A DNA stretch of 15,785 bases from Bradyrhizobium sp. (GCA_028290305.1 JAQGKC010000381.1:1-15785); one strand, 5' to 3'. Shown: positions 1 to 6,909, counted from the stretch's first letter. Notes: generated by a model from the letters alone, not told the origin. Program-made: numbers and translations.

Positions 1-1
1 G

Positions 2-1240
2 GACATGATGCGCCCGCAGTCGGTCGCGGTGTCGGCGACGCCATCCGCGTGGGAGCTCAACGAGAGCGGCGGCGTGTTCGTCGAACAAGTGATTCGCACG
101 ACCGGGTTGATCGATCCGCCGGTCGACATCCGCCCGGCGCGCTCGCAGGTCGACGACCTCCTGGGCGAAGTGAAGCGGGTCGCGCTGGCGGGCTACCGCA
201 CCCTGGTGACGACGCTGACCAAGCGGATGGCGGAGGACCTGACCGAATATCTGCACGAGCAGGGCATCCGCGTGCGCTACATGCACAGCGATATCGACAC
301 CATCGAGCGCATCGAGATCATCAGGGATTTGCGGCTCGGCGCGTTCGACGCGCTGGTCGGCATCAATTTGCTGCGCGAGGGCCTCGACATTCCCGAATGC
401 GCGCTGGTCGCGATCCTCGACGCCGACAAGGAGGGTTTTCTGCGCAGCGAAACCTCGCTGATCCAGACCATCGGCCGCGCCGCGCGCAACGTCGACGGCA
501 AGGTGATCCTCTATGCCGACCAGATGACGGGATCGATGGAGCGCGCCATCGCCGAGACCGATCGCCGCCGCGAGAAGCAGGTCGAATACAACACCGCCAA
601 CAACATCACGCCGGAGAGCATCAAGAAATCCATCGGCGACATCATGAACAGCGTCTACGAACGCGACCATGTGCTGGTGGAAATCGGCGACGGCGGCCAA
701 GGATCGTCATGGGCCGACGATGTCATCAGCATCGGGCATAATTTCGAGACGGTCCTGAACGACCTGGAAACTCGGATGCGCGAAGCCGCCGCCGACCTGA
801 ACTTCGAGGAAGCCGCCCGGCTGCGCGACGAGGTCAAGCGCCTGCGCGCCACTGAACTCGCCGTGGTCGACGATCCCACCGCCAAGCAACGCGTGGTGCA
901 GGGCAAGGCCGGCGCCTACGCCGGCGCCAAGAAATACGGTGAGTCTGCGAACTTGCCGCGCGGGTCATCGAAACGCGGCGGCAACAACACCCCGCGCGCG
1001 AGCAGCGCGGCTTCAAAAGTCCACAAACCCCATCTCGACGAAATGCACGGCCCGGAATCGCTGCCCTATCGCCCTGGCCGCGCCAACCCGCGCAAGCCTT
1101 CGTCCGATGACACCAACCCGGGCACCGGAAGCAAGATCTTCCAGCCGACCGACTCGCGCCAATCGGGGCCCGAATTCGGACCGTCCGCACGCTCCACCGG
1201 CGGCGCGCCGGGCCATAGGGGTGGGTGGAAGAAGCGGTAG
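2..1240 (+). CDS. uvrB: UvrABC excision nuclease subunit B, 3' part
   Basis: UvrB is the DNA-damage-verifying helicase-like subunit of nucleotide excision repair; it is loaded by UvrA and recruits UvrC. The gene enters from the left edge and is open in frame from base 2, so the N-terminal half, including the Walker A site, lies outside. Visible in order are the VSATP segment, the [11 protein letters not shown] region, the second helicase domain with [36 protein letters not shown] and the QTIGRAARN motif, and the C-terminal UVR motif ([18 protein letters not shown], about residue 264 of the visible part), which contacts UvrC. After the UVR motif there is a tail of about 130 residues rich in Gly, Ser, Pro, Arg and Lys, probably disordered. 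The E. coli protein ends shortly after its UVR motif, so this tail is an addition. The family call is certain from near-identity to the E. coli helicase motifs. Confidence 0.98.
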   Translation, partial: DMMRPQSVAVSATPSAWELNESGGVFVEQVIRTTGLIDPPVDIRPARSQVDDLLGEVKRVALAGYRTLVTTLTKRMAEDLTEYLHEQGIRVRYMHSDIDTIERIEIIRDLRLGAFDALVGINLLREGLDIPECALVAILDADKEGFLRSETSLIQTIGRAARNVDGKVILYADQMTGSMERAIAETDRRREKQVEYNTANNITPESIKKSIGDIMNSVYERDHVLVEIGDGGQGSSWADDVISIGHNFETVLNDLETRMREAAADLNFEEAARLRDEVKRLRATELAVVDDPTAKQRVVQGKAGAYAGAKKYGESANLPRGSSKRGGNNTPRASSAASKVHKPHLDEMHGPESLPYRPGRANPRKPSSDDTNPGTGSKIFQPTDSRQSGPEFGPSARSTGGAPGHRGGWKKR

Positions 1241-1332
1241 GTGCTGTCATCCTAACAAGACGATTGTCATGGCGTCCGACGGAGAGCGTGGCTAAAGCTA
1301 GCAATTCAAAAGAAGTCGGTTACGCTAGTGGC

Positions 1333-2099
1333 ATGAAACTCGGCTTTGAAGAATCCCAAACGGCCTATACGGCGGTTCGCAAAATGCCCGAGCTTGGACG
1401 GAAGCTTGGGTAAGCGCCTGGGCGTACCGCCCGCACTGCGGAGCGTCCAAGATTTCTCCCTTTCCCAATAATAGCCCGCTTGCGGATTTCTTCTGCGCCT
1501 CTTGTGAGGAAGAGTTCGAGCTAAAAAGCCAGAAGGGGAAATTTGGCACGAGGGTTGTCGATGGCGCCTTCCAGACCAAGTGCGAGCGTCTGGCTGCAAG
1601 CAACAATCCAAATCTGCTACTCATGAACTACGACCTCAAATCTCTTGCTGTCATCAATCTTTTCATTGTGCCGAAGCACTTTTTTGTTCGAGAGATCATC
1701 GAAGAAAGAAAGCCTTTAGCCGCCACGGCTCGACGCGCCGGCTGGATCGGATCGAATATCCTGCTCAGCCGTGTACCGGACTCCGGCAAGATTCACATTG
1801 TGCAGAATGGCCTCATTCGTCCAAAGGAAACCGTCCTTGCCGAATGGCAAAAGACACTCTTCCTCAGAAATGAATCACCGGAGACGCGAGGCTGGCTACT
1901 CGACGTCATGAAATGTGTAGAGTCACTTGGGAAAAGCGATTTCACCCTGGAAGAAGTCTACACTTTCGAGCGGCACCTGAGTGACCTTTATCCCGGCAAC
2001 CAGAACGTCAAACCGAAGATTCGACAGCAACTTCAATATTTGCGTGACCGTGGATTTATCGATTTCGTTTCGCGTGGTAATTACCGGTTGCGATCTTAG
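1333..2099 (+). pseudogene. DpnI-like methyl-directed restriction endonuclease, frameshifted
   Basis: DpnI cuts GATC only when the adenine is methylated. The ATG at 1333 opens a frame reading MKLGFEESQTAYT that stops at 1413. From 1377 another frame continues with SQNARAWTEAWV to the stop at 2099. Restoring one base near 1374-1376 (GCG GGT TCG) gives about 255 residues colinear with DpnI (254 residues). The catalytic Asp (1485-1487) and the Glu and Lys of EFELKS (1518-1526) match DpnI D53, E64 and K66. Three zinc Cys remain (1437, 1494, 1503), but the first reads CGC, Arg, at 1428. ARRAGWIG and the C-terminal winged-helix region (RGWLL, then KIRQQLQYLRDRGFIDF) are kept. The rear frame has a stop at 1347-1349 and no start before ATG 1623, so the catalytic part cannot be made without a frameshift. 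GC is lower than in the neighbours, suggesting transfer. A sequencing error could explain the frameshift but not as easily the Cys loss. Confidence 0.93.
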
Positions 2100-2108
2100 G
2101 AGACTCGG

Positions 2109-2390
2109 ATGGCGTGGTTTCTGAATTTCTACCGATGTGCCCGCTGCAGAAAGATATGGACCGATCAATGGTCCTGCATGTGCGACGATGAATGCCCGCA
2201 TTGCGGCGCACGGGATATGTCGCCATTTGATAGCGAGAACCTGACCGAACTCGTCGAGCAGGACGGCAAAGAGTTTGTTGCCATTCGTTCGCCGGACACA
2301 GCCGAGCACGATCCCGACTATTGCGAAGTTGGCCGTTTTCCGACGCGTGAGAAGGCTGAGGAATTTCTGGCTTCGATCGACACACGATAA
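2109..2390 (+). CDS. small zinc-ribbon protein next to the DpnI-like gene
   Basis: A 93-residue protein with no function I can name. The N-terminal third carries CARC (residue 10 on), an isolated CMC and CPHCG, a Cys spacing that fits one or two zinc-binding knuckles. The C-terminal part is acidic with aromatic residues and ends in a short helix-like stretch (TREKAEEFLASI). I recall similar uncharacterised proteins from Rhizobiales. The ATG at 2109 has GGAG seven bases upstream and starts only 9 bases after the stop of the DpnI-like reading frame, so the two were probably co-transcribed. The zinc ribbon suggests nucleic-acid or protein binding, which is inference only. Unlike its broken neighbour, this gene is intact. 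It is not recognisably DpnD, the second protein of the Streptococcus DpnI locus. Confidence 0.85.
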   Translation: MAWFLNFYRCARCRKIWTDQWSCMCDDECPHCGARDMSPFDSENLTELVEQDGKEFVAIRSPDTAEHDPDYCEVGRFPTREKAEEFLASIDTR

Positions 2391-2495
2391 AATCGTCATT
2401 CCGGGATGCGCCACTTGGCGCAGGCCCGGAATCCGTACTCGCTGCAGGGGTTATAGATTCCGGGCTCGCGCTGCGCGCGCCCCGGAATGACGATT
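2391..2495. repeat. palindromic intergenic repeat, family A, complete copy
   Basis: The ends form a perfect 15-base inverted repeat (2391-2405 with 2481-2495; core CGTCATTCCGGG and CCCGGAATGACG). Inside, CCCGGAATC (2425-2433) pairs with GATTCCGGG (2456-2464), so the unit can fold into a branched structure. It begins directly after the stop codon of the zinc-ribbon gene. A second, shortened copy lies at 3171-3242. Units of this look are frequent between genes in Bradyrhizobium, from memory. It may also act as a 3' hairpin for the upstream gene, though no T-run follows. Confidence 0.85.
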
Positions 2496-2599
2496 CGTGG
2501 AAAATTGATTTCTTGAAACAATTCAATCCGATTCCACCCGTCCATCCCCATTTCCAAAAATATTTCCCTTCGCGCCTGCCCCAAATCACCTCCATACCC

Positions 2600-3030
2600 C
2601 TCGCCGTCTCGCCCCACAGAGGGGCGTATCGCGATCGTCATGGACGCGGGGCGGGATGCGATGGACGCGGCAGCGTCGGGAGCGAAAGGTGGTCGCAGGG
2701 CGGGCTTCGGCTTGTGAGCGACCAGCGCGCACCAGACGAACGGCGCTGCGCGGACGGCAAAGCCGTGTGGTCCTGGCACCCGTTGCTGGTGTCAAGTCGG
2801 CGGAGGTTTTGCGAGCCCGACCGGGTTCGGCAAACCTTCAATCCGCTGATGACGGTGGCAAGACGAATTCGTCGCCGAGGAGAGCGCGGAATAAGCCGTT
2901 AAAACCATCGCGCAGGAAATGCCGGGTGTTCCGGTGGACCTGTGGTGACTACCGTGTGCTTTCTACACTTTGCACGCGGGCTGCGGGTGCAACGGGCACC
3001 CGGCGTTTCCTGCGCCCTCATTTCGAGGCA
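2600..3030 (+). repeat. strongly folded multi-hairpin element, probably multicopy, possible structured RNA
   Basis: No convincing gene lies here. The + strand can form a chain of hairpins: 2610-2615 with 2621-2626 (perfect, CGCCCC and GGGGCG); 2691-2696 with 2718-2723; 2754-2758 with 2762-2766 (loop AAA); 2774-2780 with 2788-2794; a long stem from 2802 to 2839 with one-base bulges and a GACC loop; and a 19-pair stem at 2910-2928 with 2997-3015 that encloses another of 8 pairs. Four of these contain pairs that are G-U on the + strand and would be A-C mismatches on the other strand. That favours a folded + strand RNA. I recall near-identical nonsense reading frames annotated as hypothetical proteins in many Bradyrhizobium genomes, which suggests a dispersed repeat. 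Neither copy number nor transcription can be shown from this window. Confidence 0.55.
2910..3015 (+). other. long nested stem inside the folded element
   Basis: The outer arms 2910-2928 (GCGCAGGAAATGCCGGGTG) and 2997-3015 (CACCCGGCGTTTCCTGCGC) pair over 19 positions with one U-G at 2920-3005. Within the loop, 2952-2959 (CCGTGTGC) pairs with 2972-2979 (GCACGCGG) over 8 positions, again with one U-G (2955-2976), leaving a 12-base loop. A small hairpin CCTC-ATTTC-GAGG follows at 3016-3028. No T-run follows, so this does not look like an intrinsic terminator. Confidence 0.75.
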
Positions 3031-3170
3031 AAGGGCATCCGCACAACTCGGGCGCATCCGCCGCGAGATCGCGACGCCGTGTCTTCGAATCCTGGCTGCG
3101 AACAATGTGGCTGTTTGAAATGTGAAACGGTGTGTGCGAAGCGCCATGTGGGCTGCGCTGGTTTCCTCCC

Positions 3171-3242
3171 GGCGCAGCCCCGGAGTCCATACTCCCTGTC
3201 GTGGATTCCGGGTTCGCGCTTTCAGCGCGCCCCGGAATGACG
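3171..3242. repeat. palindromic intergenic repeat, family A, copy truncated at the left
   Basis: This stretch aligns with the right three quarters of the copy at 2391-2495. It shares GGCGCAG followed by CCCGGA-TCC, then ATACTC or GTACTC, GGATTCCGGG, TCGCGCT and GCGCGCCCCGGAATGACG. The left arm CGTCATTCCGGG is missing. The two copies bracket the folded element at about 2600-3030, so the block may have arisen by insertion near or recombination between such repeats; that is inference. Confidence 0.75.
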
Positions 3243-3285
3243 GTGTGGGGCAACGCGCACGCGTCCTTCGCTTGACGCGACAACT

Positions 3286-3477
3286 TTATCCCGACCGTCT
3301 GTTGCTGGTGTTCTGCATCAAATTCCCATGCGCGGCCTGTTCGCGGATGTTGTGTTTCTCATCGTCGCGATGGCCCTTGGTGGTGTCGATGGGAACGTTG
3401 GGCGCGCTGCCGGGGCCCTTGTGGCTCTGGTTGTCTTCGGGAACAGGCTTGATGGTTTTCATCATTGGCTTTGTCAT
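3286..3477 (-). CDS. small hydrophilic conserved hypothetical protein
   Basis: A 63-residue, very polar protein, rich in Lys, Asn, Gln, Pro and His, with no hydrophobic core, signal peptide or membrane segment; it is probably disordered. The stretch KGPGSAPNVP followed by EKHNIREQ and QNTSN resembles small proteins I remember as Bradyrhizobium hypotheticals. On the minus strand the ATG at 3477 is preceded by GGAGAGG five bases away, an excellent ribosome site that supports this frame over the opposite-strand frames. It is followed on the same strand by palindromic repeat A (3171-3242), and the secreted protein gene lies upstream, 89 bases away. Function unknown. Confidence 0.8.
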   Translation of the reverse strand: MTKPMMKTIKPVPEDNQSHKGPGSAPNVPIDTTKGHRDDEKHNIREQAAHGNLMQNTSNRRSG

Positions 3478-3566
3478 ATTCCTCTCCGTACCTCACGAAG
3501 AGAAAACGCGAAGCACATTGACGCGTTCCCCGGGGAAAAGCGTGGTGCATTCCCGATGGAACGGGC

Positions 3567-3803
3567 TTACAGCTTCTCCTGACCGGCGGGCGCCTGACCC
3601 TGGCCCTGTGGTTGCCGCTCCTGCTCCTTGGCGCGATGCCGGCCGTAAGCGCACCCGGCGATCGCGCCGATCACGCCATGATGACCGGCATAGTGACCGG
3701 CGACACCGCCGACCACTGCGCCCTTCAGGCAGCCCTTGGCGTCGGCTGAGCCCGCGGCCAGCGCGAGCGCAGCGACAGCGAGCACTATGGCGATCGTCTT
3801 CAT
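3567..3803 (-). CDS. small secreted glycine-zipper protein
   Basis: A 78-residue protein with a clear Sec signal peptide (MKTIAIVLAVAALALAAGSADA, cleavage likely after ADA at residue 22). A glycine-zipper stretch follows (GAVVGGVAGHYAGHHG, then GAIAGCAYG; Gly every fourth residue), then a Gln-, Pro- and Arg-rich polar tail. Two Cys flank the zipper and could form a disulfide in the periplasm. No lipobox Cys sits at the cleavage site. Glycine zippers of this type occur in small envelope proteins that insert in or associate with membranes; the exact role is unknown. GAAGAGGA lies about 9 bases upstream of the ATG. It probably forms its own unit or a short unit with the 63-residue gene downstream. 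Confidence 0.85.
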   Translation of the reverse strand: MKTIAIVLAVAALALAAGSADAKGCLKGAVVGGVAGHYAGHHGVIGAIAGCAYGRHRAKEQERQPQGQGQAPAGQEKL

Positions 3804-3921
3804 GGCGCCAAATCCTCTTCAAGCGGCTTCATCTATCCGACGTGGTCAAACAACCGTGGGCCGGCGATCCGGTTCCATCGCGCGGTCGCGCCGCCGTCAG
3901 TTAAGGAGCGGCTGGCGCCTT

Positions 3922-4062
3922 TCAAGGCCACTGCTGCGGCTCGAATTTCGGATTGAGCATATCCTCCTTGGTGAGGATCAGCGTTTTCGCCCTGATCGAG
4001 GCCAGTGCCTTCATGGTGTCGCCGTTAAAGCCCGGCGTGGTGCCGACGTCGTGCCGCCTGCA
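3922..4062 (-). pseudogene. C-terminal remnant of an alpha/beta hydrolase (homoserine acetyltransferase-like)
   Basis: Read on the minus strand from 4062 to the TGA at 3922, the frame gives HDVGTTPGFNGDTMKALASI, then RAKTLILTKEDMLNPKFEPQ and a stop. This corresponds to the segment of MetX-like alpha/beta hydrolases just before and across the catalytic-acid strand (family pattern: ALASI-AKTLI followed by D-L-P). No start codon, nucleophile elbow or catalytic His remains. The fragment is about 46 residues, against more than 330 in the intact family, so this is a relic. It lies in an otherwise gene-free stretch of 329 bases between the secreted protein gene and the Lys-rich peptide gene. Confidence 0.65.
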
Positions 4063-4132
4063 TACAAACACCTGTGGATTTGCTATTCATGCGCCGCGCC
4101 GAGTCTTTTCACCGGGCGCCAGGGAGATCGTC

Positions 4133-4279
4133 ATGGCCAAGGGTCAGATGCGCAGCAACAAGGAAAAGAAGAAACCGAAGGCCGACAAGAACCTCAAGAA
4201 GGGCAGCGCCGCTCCGGTCAATCCGTTCGCGGCGGGCAAGACCCCGTCCGGACAAAGTCCCAACAGCAAGAAGAACTGA
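4133..4279 (+). CDS. small Lys-rich conserved hypothetical protein
   Basis: A 48-residue basic protein: MAKGQMRSNKEKKKPKADKN, then a Ser-, Pro-, Gly- and Asn-rich C-terminal half ending in KKN. The N-terminal motif is one I remember from many short alphaproteobacterial hypotheticals. No structured domain is evident; the charge suggests binding to nucleic acid or the ribosome, which is inference. The ATG at 4133 was chosen over longer in-frame starts because AGGGAG lies 7 bases upstream and the conserved protein begins here. Confidence 0.85.
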   Translation: MAKGQMRSNKEKKKPKADKNLKKGSAAPVNPFAAGKTPSGQSPNSKKN

Positions 4280-4452
4280 CGTCTGCTGCAGCAGTGCCGA
4301 TTAGTGCATTGCCAAGAAATACATCTCCTGGTTGCCAATCGTTTTCGATCTCGCAACCAGCAGGAATGAATCTTTGCCGATTGATCCCCGCACAATTCCG
4401 TTCACAATACTGATCGGCAAATGCGAGTCGGATTCCAGCGGTGGAGAACAAG

Positions 4453-4908
4453 ATGGTCGAAGATCTTCACCTGCAGCGCGTGCTGAATTTTCTGGACGCG
4501 TTCTATTCCGGCGACGCCGAAGCGGCAACGGCGTGCTGTGACGAGGATCTCGACAGCATCACATACGCGCCGATCGAACTATTCCCGCATCTCGGGCACA
4601 AGCATGGCAGGGACTGGGTCGCGGAGGCGATCCAGACCCAGCAGGAGCGATATTCAAGCCGGAAGTACGAGATCAAATTCATTGCCGTCGATGGCGACAA
4701 GGTCGCAACGGTGCAATTCCTCAGTCTGCGCAAGCGCAACGACGACCGTGTCGTGCATCTCGAAATCGCAGAATTCTTTACGCTGCGCGGCGGGCTCATC
4801 CTCGTGCATCGCTCGTTTTTTGATTCGTTCGATTTCGTTCAGCAATTGCTTGGCCAGGACCTGACCGAGACATTCGCCACCGGCGTGCGCGACGCCATGC
4901 GGCGATGA
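4453..4908 (+). CDS. NTF2-like (SnoaL-type) domain protein, first paralogue
   Basis: A 151-residue protein of the NTF2/SnoaL alpha+beta fold. An N-terminal helix (LQRVLNFLDAFYSGDAEAAT) is followed by the acidic CDEDLDS strand turn, YAPIELFPHLG with a conserved helix (GRDWVAEAI), and then alternating strands to HRSFFDSFDFVQQLLG. Members include steroid isomerases, polyketide cyclases and many non-catalytic binding proteins; substrate unknown here. GTG at 4441 is an alternative start, but GGAG at 4443-4446 lies six bases before ATG 4453 and decides for the ATG. It resembles the gene at 5442-5876 across the whole length, so the two are old duplicates separated by a small membrane protein gene. 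Confidence 0.85.
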   Translation: MVEDLHLQRVLNFLDAFYSGDAEAATACCDEDLDSITYAPIELFPHLGHKHGRDWVAEAIQTQQERYSSRKYEIKFIAVDGDKVATVQFLSLRKRNDDRVVHLEIAEFFTLRGGLILVHRSFFDSFDFVQQLLGQDLTETFATGVRDAMRR

Positions 4909-5022
4909 GCTGATCGCGGCTCATTGAAAGCGAACCGTTTTTCGTCGCAGCATTGAACCTCGTCGCGCTGAGCTGCGACCAACATCGAGGTTTTGCGGAC
5001 TTCGGCGGGCGAAAACACATCC

Positions 5023-5280
5023 ATGAAAATCGCGTTGCTTGTGTTGCTGGGTCTGGTGCTGGGCGGCGCCGCGCTCGGCATCGGAGCCGGGTTAGCCTGG
5101 ATCGAAATTTTCAAAACCTCCAACTTTGAAGGCTATAGCGGGATGCTGGTGTTCTTTGCCTTCATGCCGCTTGGGGCTGTTATCGGCGGGCTCGGCGGCG
5201 CGCTGCTGTTCGGCGTGATCGCGATTCGCGACGCCGAAATCGCCATCGAACGGGAGCCGGCGCGCCGGCGCGACATCTAA
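5023..5280 (+). CDS. small two-span membrane protein
   Basis: An 85-residue protein with two hydrophobic segments: residues 2-27 (KIALLVLLGLVLGGAALGIG and on, Gly-rich) and about 43-68 (MLVFFAFMPLGAVIGGLGGA and on). The tail is charged (IAIEREPARRRDI). It has no recognisable catalytic motif. ATG 5023 begins the hydrophobic segment and was preferred over an upstream in-frame start at 4993. No strong ribosome site is visible (GGCGGGCGAA 10 or more bases upstream). It sits between two NTF2-like paralogues, 114 bases after the first and 161 before the second, all on the + strand, so co-transcription is possible but not shown. Confidence 0.75.
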   Translation: MKIALLVLLGLVLGGAALGIGAGLAWIEIFKTSNFEGYSGMLVFFAFMPLGAVIGGLGGALLFGVIAIRDAEIAIEREPARRRDI

Positions 5281-5441
5281 ATCGTCCGTCCGCATTTGTG
5301 CAACGCAAAATTGCGGATTGCATTCCGGCCAACCGGCTCTATTTCGCATCCCAACAATGAAGTGCAGCATTCGGGCACGGCGTCGCCAATGACGCCCATT
5401 TCGCCGTCTGCTTATTTCCAGATCAAATTCAGGAATTCATC

Positions 5442-5876
5442 ATGACAGAGCACAGTCTCTGGCGTTTTTCACGCGCGTTGCATCGCGCGATTAATGAACG
5501 CCAGTACGCGGATCTCGAAAGCTTGATCGATGAAGACGTCGATTGGGCGATCTATGGTCCGATCGATATGTTTCCGTTTCTCGGGGCGCGCCGCGGTAAG
5601 GCAGCGGTTCTCGAGGTGATCAGGCAGATCGCGGACAATGTCCGGGTCCATCGCTTCGATCGCGAGTCGATCATGCTGGGAGTGGATTCGGCGGCGTCGA
5701 TGATGCGCTACTCACTGACGGCGCTCGACTCGAACAAGCCGATCAGCCTGCGGCTTGCTCACTTCGCGCAATTCAAGGCCGGCCGGCTGATCAGCATCCG
5801 CGTTCTCGTCGACACCTTCGATCTGGTGGAGCAGACGCTCGGGCGCCCGATTCATTTGCCGAGGATCGCGTCATAG
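5442..5876 (+). CDS. NTF2-like (SnoaL-type) domain protein, second paralogue
   Basis: A 144-residue NTF2-like protein. The layout equals that of the gene at 4453-4908: N-terminal helix (LWRFSRALHRAINERQYADL), DEDVDW, then YGPIDMFPFLG followed by a helix (KAAVLEVIRQIA), strands, and a final DTFDLVEQTLG that corresponds to DSFDFVQQLLG in the first paralogue. AGGA lies eight bases before the ATG. No catalytic Asp/His set typical of ketosteroid isomerase can be named with confidence, so a binding or unknown enzymatic role remains open. Nothing but spacer sequence is seen between 5281 and 5441. Confidence 0.85.
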   Translation: MTEHSLWRFSRALHRAINERQYADLESLIDEDVDWAIYGPIDMFPFLGARRGKAAVLEVIRQIADNVRVHRFDRESIMLGVDSAASMMRYSLTALDSNKPISLRLAHFAQFKAGRLISIRVLVDTFDLVEQTLGRPIHLPRIAS

Positions 5877-5994
5877 TCATCGTCAGATACTTCTGGTGAG
5901 CGGTCATTCGCTGATTCGTGCACGCCTGCGGCGCCCGCCATAATTCTGCGCCAGTGTGAACGCATTCTCGGTGCTTGGGCATGCGGGCGGGATT

Positions 5995-6909
5995 ATGATT
6001 TCCAGGACACGATACGGCCGGGGTGTGCTGCTGTTACTGGCGGCCGGCGTCAGTCTGGCGTCGGTGCCGCAGGCGTGCGCGCAGACGGTGCCACCAGCCG
6101 AAGCGCGGACCGTTCCCGCTGCGGAAACCGGTGCCGCTTCCGATGCAAACGACGCCGACGCAAAAGACGCCGATATCAAGGATCTGGAGCTGGACTGGAG
6201 CCAGCTCAATGTCGACGCTTCCACCCTCACCACCAGCCCGTCGTCGAAGGCGCGCCAAGCCCCAAAAGCGGGCACGACTACCGAAATGTCGTGGTCGTCC
6301 CAGGACAAACCGAATGGCTCGGCCGCGGTCTCGGTGAAGCAGCCACTATCGTCGTTCTGGGATACCCGGATCGGCGCCGATATGACCGTCGCCCGGGAGC
6401 CGACCACGCTGTCGGAACTGCTATCGGAGAAAGTGGCAAACGGCGGAAGCGAGCCGCAATCCTCCGGGACGGCATGGGCGGCGATCACGGCCCCCGGCGT
6501 CGGCTCGATCTGGGACAAGACCTCGATCGAAGCCCGGGTCGATCCCTCGCAGGAGCAAAGCAAGTTCGGCACCTCCCTGAGCAAGTCGCTGCCCCTGAAC
6601 CAGCAGTATTCGCTCACCCTGGAGAATGGTTACAATATTATCCAGCAGGGGGTCGTGCCGGTGCCCGGCATCGTCGCCCACCCGATGCGAAATTATGAAA
6701 CCGAGCAATCGGCGAGGCTGAGCATTGCCGAGACCGGCACCAGTTTCACCGCCGGCCAGTCGCTCTCGTCCACCGACGACCGATGGCTGCGCAAAATCGG
6801 CGCCGAGCAGAAATTGTTCGGTGGCGTCAGCATATCGGGCTCGATCGGGGAAACGCCGCTCGGCACCGCGAACAAGAGCCTTACCGCGGGATTCAAGCAG
6901 AGCTGGTGA
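5995..6909 (+). CDS. exported, probably outer-membrane-associated protein of unknown function
   Basis: A 304-residue protein with a Sec signal peptide (MISRTRYGRGVLLLLAAGVS, cleavage probably after ACA near residue 29) and then an Ala-, Asp- and Thr-rich low-complexity stretch to about residue 75. The rest is Ser/Thr/Gly-rich with alternating polar and hydrophobic residues: SLTLENGYNI, ARLSIAETGTSFTAG, GVSISGSIGE, and a C-terminal LTAGFKQSW. A last residue of Trp after an alternating strand is the usual recognition end of outer-membrane beta-barrels, so a small barrel or barrel fragment is likely; this is inference. GGGCGGGA lies a few bases before ATG 5995. A longer form starting with GTG at 5956 is possible but would bury the signal peptide. 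I do not recognise the family. Confidence 0.8.
   Translation: MISRTRYGRGVLLLLAAGVSLASVPQACAQTVPPAEARTVPAAETGAASDANDADAKDADIKDLELDWSQLNVDASTLTTSPSSKARQAPKAGTTTEMSWSSQDKPNGSAAVSVKQPLSSFWDTRIGADMTVAREPTTLSELLSEKVANGGSEPQSSGTAWAAITAPGVGSIWDKTSIEARVDPSQEQSKFGTSLSKSLPLNQQYSLTLENGYNIIQQGVVPVPGIVAHPMRNYETEQSARLSIAETGTSFTAGQSLSSTDDRWLRKIGAEQKLFGGVSISGSIGETPLGTANKSLTAGFKQSW

Noticed and set aside
1366..1382. Programmed -1 frameshift in the DpnI-like gene
   Set aside because: There is no X XXY YYZ slippery heptamer at the junction, and the zinc-ligand Cys is also lost downstream; a lesion explains both better.
2056..3283. Several open frames of 67-194 residues on both strands between the zinc-ribbon gene and 3285
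   Set aside because: They overlap one another, consist of Arg-, Pro- and Ala-rich translation of palindromic and folded sequence, and lack ribosome sites. They are repeat sequence read as protein.
3328..3582. 84-residue hydrophobic open frame on the + strand
   Set aside because: It overlaps the 63-residue minus-strand gene, which has an excellent ribosome site and a familiar sequence, and also runs into the end of the secreted protein gene.
5904..6617. 237-residue open frame on the minus strand
   Set aside because: It is opposite the exported protein gene, which has a signal peptide and a ribosome site; the minus frame has neither.
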